A program made the position numbers and the translations under genes. Positions 23,702 through 32,932 of a stretch of DNA of 64,000 bases are shown here, one piece after another (the first letter of the stretch is position 1; each line of letters starts with the position of its first letter). The notes beneath the pieces were generated by a model that searched no databases, was not told the DNA's origin, and saw nothing but the letters and a program-made list of their open reading frames with translations. Origin of the DNA: Spongiibacter thalassae (GTDB lineage: Bacteria; Pseudomonadota; Gammaproteobacteria; Pseudomonadales; Spongiibacteraceae); contig NZ_JAAWWK010000003.1 of assembly GCF_012272835.1 (NCBI RefSeq), positions 1 through 64,000 of the forward strand, given 5' to 3'.

Positions 23702-25045
23702 TTACGCATTGGGCGTATCGTAATCGTTCAGGCGATTGTAAAGCGTTTTTAGGCTAATCCCCAACGCGGCGGCAGTCGCTTTTTTGTTGCCTTCGTTGGC
23801 TTCAAGAGTTGCGAAGATCAGCTTTTTTTCTGAGTCCTCAAGACTCTCACCCACGGATATGCGGAGGTATTCGCTGGACCCCTCGTTGCTGAGCACTTCT
23901 TCGGTAATAAGGTCGGCGGTTATATTGCCATTGGCGAGTAAGTAAGCTCTCTGTACAGCACTGCGCAGCTCACGTACATTGCCGGCCCACGACATTTGAT
24001 CAATTTTGTCTAGCGCTTCTTCGGTAAAGGCGGCGCAATTGCCATCCTGCTCATTGAGTTGCGTTAAAAAATATTGTGCCAGTGCCGTTTTGTCGCCGGC
24101 GCGGTCTCGCAAGGGGGGCAGCCAAACCGGAACCTGGGCGATTCGGTAGTAGAGATCTTCCCTCAGCTTGCCGTCGGCGATCGCTTCCTCGGGCTGACGA
24201 TTGGTTGCCGCAATAATGCGTACGTCTAAGTCGATGTCATTTTCTGAGCCCAAGCGCCTGATTACACCTAATTCCAGAGCCCGCAGCAGTTTTACCTGCA
24301 GCTCTATTGGCATTTCTGTAATTTCGTCGAGAAACAGGGTACCGCCATGGGCAGTTTCAAAGAAGCCTCTGTGAGTGCTGGTAGCACCGCTGAAACTGCC
24401 CTTTTCATGACCGAAGAGCTGGCTCTCGATCAGGCTGGGGCTGATGGCTCCGCAGTTCACTCCGACGAATGGCTGGTCACAGCGCGTTGAGCGCTGATGA
24501 ATGGTTTGTGCGGCGAGTTCTTTTCCGGTACCACTTTCTCCAATCAGCAAGACACTGACGTCACCGGTCGCGACCTTGCGCAATGTGCGATACAGCCGAA
24601 ACATTAACGGGCTGCTTCCCCTCAGCAGGCCGAACTGTCCCGGCGGAGGAGGGGGCGGCGGCACGTTTTCGCTCACCGGGGCTCGCTCCGCAATAACATC
24701 GGCGATCAGGTCGCTGACAAAGGTATCGGAGTCGTTTTTGGTAAAAAAGTAGCTGGCGCCGGCTCGAATAGCTCGATGGACGGTTTCCGGGCAGTCTTCA
24801 TTGCCCATGATGAGTGTTTCACAATCTTCCAGTTGCGGTTGATGCAGTACGGAAAAATCCTGTTCAAGAATTCTTAAATCGATAAACGCGAGATGCGGTG
24901 CTGTCTCGCCCAGCGCAGCGTGGCACTCCTCGGCAGTATGGACAACAGTGACGTCGAAACGGTGATTGCTGAGGCCTTCCTGCAAGGCGACAGGGTATTC
25001 TCCGTCCGGATCGGCGATCAGACAGCGCAATGTACCGCTACCCAT
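23702..25045 (-). CDS. Sigma54-dependent response regulator (REC - AAA+ - Fis HTH)
   Basis: A 447-residue NtrC-type activator. The receiver domain (1-125) keeps the acidic pocket (D12), phospho-acceptor Asp56 in FIDLRI and Lys103. A proline run (129-135) links it to the AAA+ ATPase: Walker A GESGTGKE (169-176), the sigma54-contact loop GSFSGA (216-221; consensus GAFTGA) and Walker B GGTLFLDE. A Fis-type helix-turn-helix ends the protein (TAAALGISLKTLYNRL). It should activate sigma54 promoters after phosphorylation. No histidine kinase is adjacent, so it is an orphan here. A GGGGGG tract precedes the ATG at 25045. Confidence 0.9.
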   Translation of the reverse strand: MGSGTLRCLIADPDGEYPVALQEGLSNHRFDVTVVHTAEECHAALGETAPHLAFIDLRILEQDFSVLHQPQLEDCETLIMGNEDCPETVHRAIRAGASYFFTKNDSDTFVSDLIADVIAERAPVSENVPPPPPPPGQFGLLRGSSPLMFRLYRTLRKVATGDVSVLLIGESGTGKELAAQTIHQRSTRCDQPFVGVNCGAISPSLIESQLFGHEKGSFSGATSTHRGFFETAHGGTLFLDEITEMPIELQVKLLRALELGVIRRLGSENDIDLDVRIIAATNRQPEEAIADGKLREDLYYRIAQVPVWLPPLRDRAGDKTALAQYFLTQLNEQDGNCAAFTEEALDKIDQMSWAGNVRELRSAVQRAYLLANGNITADLITEEVLSNEGSSEYLRISVGESLEDSEKKLIFATLEANEGNKKATAAALGISLKTLYNRLNDYDTPNA

Positions 25046-25182
25046 ACAATTTAACCCCCCGCATATTCACGTAACAGCCATTAATTTTGGTTTTATATAC
25101 CGGAAGCACTATGACACATTTTTGGGCTTGTTGCGCAGCTGAGGCTGGTGGTTTGGAACGCGTGGAGCCCAATCGAAGGGGT

Positions 25183-25218
25183 GGGGTCTGTCCCCAATTA
25201 AAAACGGGGACAGACCCC
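25183..25218. repeat. REP-like palindrome, copy 2
   Basis: GGGGTCTGTCCCC (25183-25195) and GGGGACAGACCCC (25206-25218) around a 10-base AT loop. The arms and the flanking GGT and GAATGG equal those of copy 1 at 19735-19768, while the loop differs. It lies between the sigma54 regulator and the tRNA-Arg terminator. Confidence 0.75.
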
Positions 25219-25261
25219 GAATGGGGAAATAGAAGGAATGTCCTGATTTACTTTATTCCAG

Positions 25262-25296
25262 ACGAAAAAAAAGGCCTGCATTGCTGCAGGCCTTTT
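25262..25296 (-). terminator. Rho-independent terminator of tRNA-Arg
   Basis: On the minus strand AAAAGGCCTGCA / TGCAGGCCTTTT form a perfect 12-base-pair stem with loop GCAA, followed by further T residues. It begins 6 bases after the end of the tRNA gene. Confidence 0.88.
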
Positions 25297-25301
25297 AAAT
25301 A

Positions 25302-25378
25302 TGGCGCGCTCGGGAGGATTCGAACCTCCGACCGCCTGGTTCGTAGCCAGGTACTCTATCCAGCTGAGCTACGAGCGC
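25302..25378 (-). tRNA. tRNA-Arg (anticodon ACG)
   Basis: Read on the minus strand the 77-base gene folds as a cloverleaf. The acceptor stem is GCGCTCG / CGAGCGC with discriminator G and an encoded CCA. The D arm is GTAGCTCAGCTGGATAGAGTAC, shown here only in part as AGCTCAGCTGGATAGAG. The anticodon stem CCTGG / CCAGG encloses loop CTACGAA, giving anticodon ACG, and the T arm contains GGTTCGAATCC. ACG (inosine at the first position) reads CGU, CGC and CGA. A terminator follows directly and no other tRNA is next to it. Confidence 0.96.
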
Positions 25379-25500
25379 GTCGAGGTGGCGTATAGTATGC
25401 AAGCCCCCTCTTGCTGTCAACGATCTTTACCAAAAAAATTCAAAAAACTGTATATTGGGTAAAATTTGAGCAAATATAAGGGCTTACGGGCATTTTTTGA

Positions 25501-26556
25501 TCAGTCAGCAAGCTGGCCCGGGGTTAGTAAATAGTGTCCGACAAACCATTCCTGTCCGCCACGGTAGGCGAAAAGCTCGGCACAGGCGAGTAGGAACATT
25601 CGCCAGCGGTTTAATTGAATTTTGGGGTTGGGAGCGTCTTTCAGCACCGATAGCGCCATGTCCCGATTCATATCCAGTTTTTCCAGCCAGGCTTCCAGGG
25701 TTTTGGCGTAGTGTTCGCCATTGACCCGCCAGCTATCGACGATTCGCATATGTTCCGAGAAGTGCATCAGGGTGTCGAAGGCGGGCATTTGGCCGCCGCT
25801 GAAAAAATTGTCTGTCATCCAGCCGCCATCAAAGGGGTAGTGAAGGTAGGCGTGACAAAAGATATGCACGAACATCAGGCCGTCTGGGTCGAGCCAGTTT
25901 GAGGTGTTCTTTAGCAATTCACGATAGTTGCGTACGTGTTCAAGCATTTCCACGGTAACAATGCGGTCGAAGCGCTGGTCGAGGCTAAGTTCCGCGACGT
26001 CGCAGGTGATAACGGTAAGATTGCGAAGGCCCCGATTGGCGGCGCATTCCTCGATGAATTCCCGTTGCCCGTGGGAGTTGGATACGGCGGTAATCGTGGA
26101 GTTTGGGTAGTGCTCCGCCGCCCATAGGCAAAAGCTGCCCCAGCCGCAGCCCAGTTCCAATATACGCTGACCATCTTCCAGCTGGGCGCGCTCGGCGTAT
26201 ATGCGCAGCATGCGTTCCTCTGCCTCGTCCAGGTCCTGGCAGTCTGCGTCCCACCAGCAGCTGCTGTATTTCAGTCGCTGCCCTAGCATCAACTCGAACA
26301 GCGCGGGTGGCACCTCGTAATGCTGCTCGTTGGCGTCCCGGGTGTTAATGGTGATGGCCGACTCTTTCAGTTGCTGGCGAAAGGCGCGTCTACGGTTCTC
26401 GTTTTGCTGAAGATTGTGACTGGCTTCCTCTGACAGGCGTTCAGAAAGCTGTTTACGAATGCCCCGGCGAACCAGGCTGTCGGGGATCAGGCCTTTTTCG
26501 GCCAGGGTAATGGGGTCTAGCATATGACGCTCCGTATCGGGTGTGTGGCTCGACAT
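25501..26556 (-). CDS. Cyclopropane-fatty-acid-synthase-family SAM methyltransferase
   Basis: A 351-residue methyltransferase. The lipid-binding N-terminal part leads to HYEVPPALFELMLGQRLKYS, a CFA-family hallmark. Then come SAM motif I (LELGCGWGSFCLWAAEHYP, about 133-151), the acidic strand end ITAVSNS and EMLEHVRNY. Members add a methylene or methyl group to an unsaturated lipid or, in some branches, methylate small amines. It is about 30 residues shorter than E. coli Cfa and diverged from it, so cyclopropane formation itself is not certain. It is divergent from the alpha/beta hydrolase gene and stands alone. Confidence 0.8.
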   Translation of the reverse strand: MSSHTPDTERHMLDPITLAEKGLIPDSLVRRGIRKQLSERLSEEASHNLQQNENRRRAFRQQLKESAITINTRDANEQHYEVPPALFELMLGQRLKYSSCWWDADCQDLDEAEERMLRIYAERAQLEDGQRILELGCGWGSFCLWAAEHYPNSTITAVSNSHGQREFIEECAANRGLRNLTVITCDVAELSLDQRFDRIVTVEMLEHVRNYRELLKNTSNWLDPDGLMFVHIFCHAYLHYPFDGGWMTDNFFSGGQMPAFDTLMHFSEHMRIVDSWRVNGEHYAKTLEAWLEKLDMNRDMALSVLKDAPNPKIQLNRWRMFLLACAELFAYRGGQEWFVGHYLLTPGQLAD

Positions 26557-26780
26557 GGTTGCAGGGCCGAGCAGGCTTATTCGCTGTTACTACTTTGTTG
26601 TTACTATTTTTCTGTTAATACGCGGTGGCGCAAAACTCGGATTTTGGCGGCGGCGCGTTTCGGGGAGCACGGGAAAAGGTGTATGCTGTTGTAATCAGCG
26701 AATTTTTTGGCCTTCGGCAATGCTTGAAGGCCAGGTTTTTCCCTCAGCTGAATTTTCAGCGAATGTAAAAGGAGTGGCAG

Positions 26781-27662
26781 ATGGCATCGGAGCTTATTGG
26801 ACCGAGTTCCCATATCTATATTTCGCAGCGGTTGCGGATGCACTACGTTGACTGGGGCAACGCCGGAGCACCGCCGCTGGTGTTGATACACGGTGGTCAG
26901 GATCACTGCCGCAACTGGGACTGGATTGCCAACGAGTTGCGTCACGACTGGCATATTATCGCGCCGGACTTACGTGGCCACGGTGACAGTGCATGGTCGC
27001 CGGACGGGCACTATTCAATAGAGGCCTATGTGTGTGATATCGCCCAGCTTATCAATCAGAAAAACCTGGCTCCGGCGACGATAATCGGCCATTCCATGGG
27101 TGGTGCTATCTCCAGCCGTTACGCGTCAATTTTCCCTGAAAACGTGAAAAAGCTGGTCAGTATTGAGGGCATTATGCCGAATATCGACGATATCGCCGAT
27201 ATAGATCAAAGTTCATATCGACAAAAGATGCGCGAGTGGGTGGATGCTCGTCATGCGATGTCATCGCGGGTGCCACGCCGTTACGCCAAGCTGGAGGATG
27301 CCTTTCAGAGAATGCGCGATGAGAACCCCCATCTGACCATCGAGCAGGCCCGCCATTTAACCTGCCACGGTGCGAGTCAAAATGAAGATGGCACCTACAG
27401 CTGGAAGTTCGATAACTACACGCGCAAGCACAACCGCATTGAAATCAGCGAAAACGAGCTGCGGGAGGTGTTGTCGAATATCGAGTGTCCAACGATGCTG
27501 GCATGGGGCACAGAAACCTTTGTGGAAGACCCGGAAAAAAGTGGTCGCCTGGCCTATTTTCAGAATGCCATTCTCAAGCGCTATCCAGGAGCCAGTCACT
27601 GGTTGCATCACGACCAGTTGGATAATTTCCTCGCCGATGTGAAGGCGTTTATTAACGACTAG
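26781..27662 (+). CDS. Alpha/beta hydrolase
   Basis: A 293-residue alpha/beta-hydrolase. The oxyanion region HGGQDHCRNW, nucleophile elbow GHSMGG (Ser105) and the final His in GASHWLHHDQ (about 278) are in place; the acid is probably in WGTETFVEDPE. A cap-like insertion lies between about 130 and 215. A strong AAGGAG site precedes ATG 26781. The protein could be an esterase, lactonase or C-C hydrolase; nothing in the neighbourhood decides. It precedes hrpB by 56 bases on the same strand. Confidence 0.85.
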   Translation: MASELIGPSSHIYISQRLRMHYVDWGNAGAPPLVLIHGGQDHCRNWDWIANELRHDWHIIAPDLRGHGDSAWSPDGHYSIEAYVCDIAQLINQKNLAPATIIGHSMGGAISSRYASIFPENVKKLVSIEGIMPNIDDIADIDQSSYRQKMREWVDARHAMSSRVPRRYAKLEDAFQRMRDENPHLTIEQARHLTCHGASQNEDGTYSWKFDNYTRKHNRIEISENELREVLSNIECPTMLAWGTETFVEDPEKSGRLAYFQNAILKRYPGASHWLHHDQLDNFLADVKAFIND

Positions 27663-27718
27663 CGGTTGCTCGTGGCAAGGCAATTGCGATGGCTGCCTTG
27701 CCTGCTGTGTGAGATCTG

Positions 27719-30307
27719 ATGTCCGAATCCCTGCCTATTTTTGCCCAGCTTCCCGCACTGCGGGAAGCCTTGCGGGCCCATCACTGTGTCGTGCTTGAGG
27801 CGCCTCCCGGCGCTGGTAAAACCACCCAGGTGCCCCTGGCGATGCTCGACGAGCCGTGGTTGGCTGGGCGCAAAATTCTGATGCTGGAGCCGAGGCGCCT
27901 CGCGGCCCGTGGCGCGGCAGAGCGCATGGCGAGTCAGCTTGGCGAGCGCGCCGGCGACACAGTGGGTTATCGTGTGCGTATGGAAAGTCGGGTGTCCTCC
28001 GCCACGCGCATAGAAGTTATCACCGAGGGTATTCTGGCGCGAATGCTCAATGATGATCCGGCCCTTTCTGAGGTCGGTTTGCTGATATTTGATGAATTTC
28101 ACGAGCGTAATCTCGATGCTGACCTCGGTCTGGCCTTGACGCTCGAGGGGCAGCGTCTGTTCGGCGAATTACGCGAGGCACCGCTGAAGGTAGTGTTGAT
28201 GTCGGCGACCCTCAATGGTGGGCAATTGTCGGCTTATTTAGGCGATGCTCCGCTGCTACGCAGTGAGGGGCGGCAATTCCCTGTGACCAAACACTATGTT
28301 CCGCCGCCCCGGGGCCGGGTAACGGGCCAGTCCGGCAGTCGTAGCCGCGAGGTGTTGTCGGCTATGCCCGCGCAGATCAGACGGGCGCTGGCGGATCACG
28401 AGGGTAATATTCTGGTGTTTTTACCTGGCCAGCGCGAAATCCAGCATATAGCTCGGGCCCTTCAAAGTGAGACGGCCTCGCAAAACATTGTAATAGCGCC
28501 GCTTTACGGCAGCCTTGGGCTGGACGCGCAGCGCAGGGCGATTGCTGCGCCGGAGCCGGGCTGGCGAAAAGTCGTGTTGGCAACTGATATCGCCGAGAGC
28601 AGTTTGACCATTGATGGTATCACTGTGGTAATCGACTCAGGCTTGCGCAGGCAGGCGCTGTTCGACCCCCGCAGCGGTATTGTCAGGTTGGCTGACACGG
28701 GTATTTCCACAGCTTCGGCGGAGCAGCGAGCTGGGCGGGCAGGGCGGGTCGCGCCGGGTGTGTGTTATCGCATGTGGCCCGAGGAGCAGTCGTTGGCGGA
28801 TTTCGCCGAGCCGGAAATCCTCACCAGCGAGTTGTCGACAATGGTGTTGCAATGTCTTCGCTGGGGTATTGATCCTCGGGAATTGCCCTGGATAGATCCG
28901 CCACCCGCGGCCCATCTTGACCAGGCCAGGGATCTGCTGGTGTCGCTGGGGGCCCTCGTGGCCCCCGGCGATGACGGGCGCTCAGCGCCTGAATCGGGAA
29001 CTGTCACCCTGACACCTCTGGGTGAAGCGATGAGTGATTTGCCGGTGGCCCCGCGACTGGCACGTTTGCTGCTCTCGGCAAAGGCCGTCGGCTGCGCCGG
29101 GCCGGCCTGTGATATTGCTGCATTGCTGTCGGAGCGGGATATTGCGTCATCTCAGACTGGGGTAGATGTGTCGGCTCGCTTACAGTTGCTGCGTGCTGGC
29201 AGTGAGCAGGACGGTCGCATCAGGCAGATACGCCGGCAGAGCCAGCAGTATGCTCGGCTATTGGATGTTGAGCGCGACGCCAAAGACAGTCGTCTGGCTA
29301 TGGCGGCCGCGGCCGATCCGGCCCGGTTGGCGGTGTTGATCGCAGAGGCTTTTCCCGACCGTATTGCCCGTTGTCGGCAGACGAATGGTGTGGAATACCA
29401 GCTCAGTAATGGCCGTGCGGCGACGATAGGTGAAAATGATCCGCTGCGGGGCAATGAATTTTTGGCGGTGCTTGAATTAAGCGGTCGTGAGGGTGATAGC
29501 CGGGATGTTATACGGCTCGCCGCACCACTTGCACAGGAGGCTTTTGAGGGGCGTTTGGCACCCTTGGTGCGCCGGGAACTGAGTGCAGATTGGGACGACA
29601 GCAAAGGGCGCTTTGTCGCCCAGCAGCTGGAAAAAGTCGGCAAACTGTTGCTGAACAGCACGGCGGTGAAAAATATCGCCCCCGAGCAGCGTCAACAGGC
29701 CGTGTTCAGTCTTCTGCGCCGCCGTGGTTTGGGGGTGCTAAGCTGGCGGAATGACGACCGCCAGCTGCGCGCCCGTATTGCTCTGTTAGCGAGCTGCGCC
29801 TGTCGGCCCGGTGGTTGGCCTGATGTCGCTGACGAAGGCCTGCTAAGGGCCTGTGAGGCGCGGTTAAGCAGTTTTTTCGATGGTGTGGGTTCACTGCGTG
29901 ACCTGCAAAAAGTTGAGGTGAAGCAATTGCTGCTGGGGCTGCTGAGCTGGGAGCAGCAACAGGCATTGGCCAGGGAGGCGCCGGAGGCGATTGCGGTGCC
30001 CTCGGGATCGAGAATTCGTGTTGATTACACTCAATCACCGCCGGTACTAGCGGTGAAACTCCAGGAAATGTTTGGCTGTGAAACTACGCCCTGTGTTGCC
30101 GAGGGACGCCAGCCGCTGCTGATACATCTGTTGTCGCCCGCCCGTCGCCCCTTGCAGGTGACCAGTGATCTGGCGGGGTTTTGGCGCAGTAGCTATCACG
30201 ACGTTAAGAAAGATATGAAGGGGCGGTATCCCAGGCATCCCTGGCCCGATGATCCACTAGTGGCCAAGGCTACGGCCTACACTAAGCGGCGGGCGGCTGA
30301 TACCTGA
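27719..30307 (+). CDS. hrpB: ATP-dependent helicase HrpB
   Basis: An 862-residue DExH/DEAH-family helicase. Walker A EAPPGAGKTT (about 27-36), DEFHER (about 125-130), motif III MSAT, motif VI AEQRAGRAGRV and a long C-terminal HrpB-type domain are all visible. Length and the HrpB C-terminus (GRYPRHPWPDDP near the end) match the family. HrpB is a conserved proteobacterial RNA helicase homologue whose physiological role is poorly defined. The ATG at 27719 overlaps no neighbour and follows GAGATCTG. Confidence 0.95.
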   Translation: MSESLPIFAQLPALREALRAHHCVVLEAPPGAGKTTQVPLAMLDEPWLAGRKILMLEPRRLAARGAAERMASQLGERAGDTVGYRVRMESRVSSATRIEVITEGILARMLNDDPALSEVGLLIFDEFHERNLDADLGLALTLEGQRLFGELREAPLKVVLMSATLNGGQLSAYLGDAPLLRSEGRQFPVTKHYVPPPRGRVTGQSGSRSREVLSAMPAQIRRALADHEGNILVFLPGQREIQHIARALQSETASQNIVIAPLYGSLGLDAQRRAIAAPEPGWRKVVLATDIAESSLTIDGITVVIDSGLRRQALFDPRSGIVRLADTGISTASAEQRAGRAGRVAPGVCYRMWPEEQSLADFAEPEILTSELSTMVLQCLRWGIDPRELPWIDPPPAAHLDQARDLLVSLGALVAPGDDGRSAPESGTVTLTPLGEAMSDLPVAPRLARLLLSAKAVGCAGPACDIAALLSERDIASSQTGVDVSARLQLLRAGSEQDGRIRQIRRQSQQYARLLDVERDAKDSRLAMAAAADPARLAVLIAEAFPDRIARCRQTNGVEYQLSNGRAATIGENDPLRGNEFLAVLELSGREGDSRDVIRLAAPLAQEAFEGRLAPLVRRELSADWDDSKGRFVAQQLEKVGKLLLNSTAVKNIAPEQRQQAVFSLLRRRGLGVLSWRNDDRQLRARIALLASCACRPGGWPDVADEGLLRACEARLSSFFDGVGSLRDLQKVEVKQLLLGLLSWEQQQALAREAPEAIAVPSGSRIRVDYTQSPPVLAVKLQEMFGCETTPCVAEGRQPLLIHLLSPARRPLQVTSDLAGFWRSSYHDVKKDMKGRYPRHPWPDDPLVAKATAYTKRRAADT

Positions 30308-30448
30308 GCAACACAGTCTTTTTAGAGTATCCATGGACGCACTGCTACACTGATATATCAGATTTCATCTCAGGGGCGGCTGTGGTGGAGGTATGTCATA
30401 GGCTGTGCTAGTAAAAAGCAATACGTTGAGTCCTATGCAAGTAAAGTC

Positions 30449-32041
30449 GTGGCAGAAGGTGTTATTGTTATCATGTTTTCGCGCCGAGCAAGAATATATA
30501 TTGCGTTATTTGCTGCCGCAATGACGGGGTTTGCTGCATTATTTTCATTAATTGGCTGGTATCTTTGGCATCAGTCGGTTGTTGCCGAAGAGGAGCGCTT
30601 GCAGCGTATGGCGGAGCGGCTCGGGCAGCAAGCGGAACATACCATTATTGATGCACGCGCCCTGCTTAATCAGCTAAATGAACTTTCGATCGAAGCGTGT
30701 TCGCAGCAGCATCTTGATGTCATGCAGGAGGTGGCAGTCGCGCGACCCTATGTTCGCGGGATCGGGTACTGGAGGGCCGCCGACCGGCAGTGTGGTATCG
30801 GGTTTGCTCAGAACTTTACGCCGGCTAAAGCGAGTCGTATTTACGCGTCCGGGATAGTAGCGTGGTGGCCGGGTAAAGATACCGAAATTAGTGGCGTGCC
30901 CTTGTTTTTAATGCGTTACGGCCGCCATGACGTGGTGATTGACCCGCGCCTGCTAATGGATCGCAGTTTACTGGAGAATCGCGAGGCAGGCCTTTGGGTC
31001 GAGCACTTGTTGATGGTGACTACCCCTCGCGATGCTGTGTTACCAGCCCCCTCAGGGTTGAAATCCGGTCTTACCATCGATAGTGCCGAGCAGCGAGTTA
31101 TTGCAAGATTTTCCTTAGGCACGATTTTCCCCATAGATGTTGTGGTCGTTCAGCCGATGCGAGATTTTTGGCAAAACTATCTGCCGTCGATACTCACCGC
31201 GGGTGTGTTCGGTTTGTTGGTTATCGGTCTGTGTATGTTTGGCCTAATGCAGTTTTCCCGCCGTAAGCTCAGCCTCGCTTCTGAGTTGAAAGAGGCGATA
31301 GTGGGCGGTGAAATCAAAGCGAGTTATCAACCTATAGTGGATCTTCACACCGGTCGATGTGTGGGAGCTGAGTCGCTGGCTCGTTGGACGAGATACAATG
31401 GCGAGGTGGTTGGTCCCGACGTTTTCGTGCCGCTTGCGGAAGAGTCTGGTTTGCTTACGGGCTTGACCACGGCAATGTTGACGGAAATTGTCAGCGAGCT
31501 GGGCGGGCTGCTTCGTGAAAATCCTGACTTGAGTATTAACCTGAATATATCTGCCCAGGACATCGAGAGCGAAGAGTTTTCTGACGTCTTGTCTAAAACT
31601 CTACTGGACTCAGGTGTTCACCCAAAGTCGATTAAACTGGAAATTACGGAGCGAGCGCTGGTAGACAGTGATGAAGCACGGGGCCGTATAAGCCGATTTC
31701 GTCAAAGGGGGCATGCAATTGCGATAGACGATTTTGGTACCGGATATTCCAGCTTGTCTTATTTGGAAAGTTTTGAAATTGACGCATTAAAAATTGATAA
31801 GGTCTTTGTAGACGCAATTGAGACCCACGCTGTCACGAGTAACGTTATCCCACACGTGATAGATATGGCCAAATCGCTGGAACTCGACATTATTGCAGAA
31901 GGCATTGAATCACGGCACCAGGCTGATTGGTTGAGCGCTCAGGGGGTCAATTTGGGACAGGGCTACTTATTTGCAAAACCGCTGTATGCCGATGAATTTA
32001 TTAAATTTTATCTTGTAGATGGGAAGCGGAAGGGGGGTTGA
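30449..32041 (+). CDS. CSS-motif EAL-domain cyclic-di-GMP phosphodiesterase
   Basis: The protein has an N-terminal membrane span (about 17-37), a periplasmic domain of about 200 residues with the redox-type cysteine region IEACSQQ plus a second cysteine in RQCGIG, a second span (about 250-270) and a C-terminal EAL domain. Catalytic residues are present: ESLARW (Glu of the signature, here ESL rather than EAL), NLNIS, EITE, DDFGTGYSSLSYL, KIDKVF, AEGIE and GQGY. It should be an active inner-membrane c-di-GMP phosphodiesterase with a periplasmic sensor. GTG 30449 is the first in-frame start; ATG 30473 gives a shorter N-terminus and is equally possible. Its stop abuts the TTG of the OmpA lipoprotein gene, so the two are translationally coupled. 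Confidence 0.9.
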   Translation: MAEGVIVIMFSRRARIYIALFAAAMTGFAALFSLIGWYLWHQSVVAEEERLQRMAERLGQQAEHTIIDARALLNQLNELSIEACSQQHLDVMQEVAVARPYVRGIGYWRAADRQCGIGFAQNFTPAKASRIYASGIVAWWPGKDTEISGVPLFLMRYGRHDVVIDPRLLMDRSLLENREAGLWVEHLLMVTTPRDAVLPAPSGLKSGLTIDSAEQRVIARFSLGTIFPIDVVVVQPMRDFWQNYLPSILTAGVFGLLVIGLCMFGLMQFSRRKLSLASELKEAIVGGEIKASYQPIVDLHTGRCVGAESLARWTRYNGEVVGPDVFVPLAEESGLLTGLTTAMLTEIVSELGGLLRENPDLSINLNISAQDIESEEFSDVLSKTLLDSGVHPKSIKLEITERALVDSDEARGRISRFRQRGHAIAIDDFGTGYSSLSYLESFEIDALKIDKVFVDAIETHAVTSNVIPHVIDMAKSLELDIIAEGIESRHQADWLSAQGVNLGQGYLFAKPLYADEFIKFYLVDGKRKGG

Positions 32042-32782
32042 TTGGACAAGGGGGGAGGAGTGCGTCGTATTTTCAGAAGGTCGCTGGTTGTGCGTGCGGG
32101 CACGCTGCTGGGGGTTGTCGCCATTGGCGGGTGTTCCGTGTTCGGTGGGAATGGCGATGAGGGTCGACTACTCGAGCCACAGTTAAAGGAGGTAGCTTCA
32201 CAACCAGCAAGTGAACGCGCCATGGTGCCGTCTATTGCGGTGGTGTCCAATGAGGAACAGAGAGGTCGTTATTTAAGACAGTTGGCGCGGGGTTACGCAG
32301 CCCCATTGAATCGCGAAAATGTCGGATATTATATGGATGTGCAGTTCGCGATGCTTCAGCAGAAGCTGAGTGGACAGGATGTGCACATTAGTCGAGGCGC
32401 AAATGAAATACACATTGTTTTGCCTGGCACACCCACTTTTAGCACAGGTAGTGACCGTATAGATCCGCAGGCGATGTCAGTGTTGTCGGTTATCTCAGAA
32501 GTGCTCGCTGAATACAATAAAACGCTGGTGACTGTGCTCGGGCATACCGACGCCAGTGGTGATGAGTTATATAACAAGGTACTTGCCCATCGTCGAGCTG
32601 GCGCGGTAGGGCGCTATTTGACTGAGCATAATGTCGGGATTGAGCGGTTGTTGCTGATGAGTCTTGGTTCTGCACAGCCGATAGCAAGCAACGACAGTGC
32701 CGAGGGTCGGGCGAAAAATCGTCGGGTAGAGCTTGTTTTGCACCCTATTCTAGCCGACTCGGAGACAGTTAGTCGTGAGTAA
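32042..32782 (+). CDS. OmpA-family peptidoglycan-binding lipoprotein
   Basis: A 246-residue lipoprotein: a basic N-terminus, a hydrophobic stretch and lipobox AIGGC (Cys about 31), then a spacer and an OmpA_C domain (FSTGSDRIDPQA, TVLGHTDASG, NRRVELVL). The start is TTG 32042, directly after the stop of the EAL gene and behind GGAAGGGGGG; an in-frame GTG at 32060 is the alternative. Coupling with the CSS-EAL phosphodiesterase is reminiscent of systems in which an OmpA-type lipoprotein senses the envelope and signals to a c-di-GMP enzyme (for example YfiB with YfiN). This functional link is inference. Confidence 0.88.
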   Translation: MDKGGGVRRIFRRSLVVRAGTLLGVVAIGGCSVFGGNGDEGRLLEPQLKEVASQPASERAMVPSIAVVSNEEQRGRYLRQLARGYAAPLNRENVGYYMDVQFAMLQQKLSGQDVHISRGANEIHIVLPGTPTFSTGSDRIDPQAMSVLSVISEVLAEYNKTLVTVLGHTDASGDELYNKVLAHRRAGAVGRYLTEHNVGIERLLLMSLGSAQPIASNDSAEGRAKNRRVELVLHPILADSETVSRE

Positions 32783-32881
32783 TCCAGTTGGCCCTTCTAT
32801 GTGTCGCCGACGGTATTGCCGATCAAGGTGAATTTGATGTGGATTGGCGTTCCGTTGGAAACATCCAGAGAACCCTTAACG

Positions 32882-32915
32882 AAAAAAGCCCCGGCAGCTT
32901 GCGCTGGCGGGGCTT
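32882..32915 (-). terminator. Terminator of the EF-G2 gene
   Basis: On the minus strand AAGCCCCGCCAGC / GCTGCCGGGGCTT pair with one mismatch around a 4-base loop and run into TTTTTT. It lies about 17 bases beyond the EF-G stop. Confidence 0.85.
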
Positions 32916-32932
32916 GATTAACACCGGGCCAA

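Noticed and set aside
25302-25378. tRNA-Arg as an integration site for a genomic island
   Set aside because: No integrase gene, no direct repeat of the tRNA 3' end nearby, and its neighbours are ordinary chromosomal genes.
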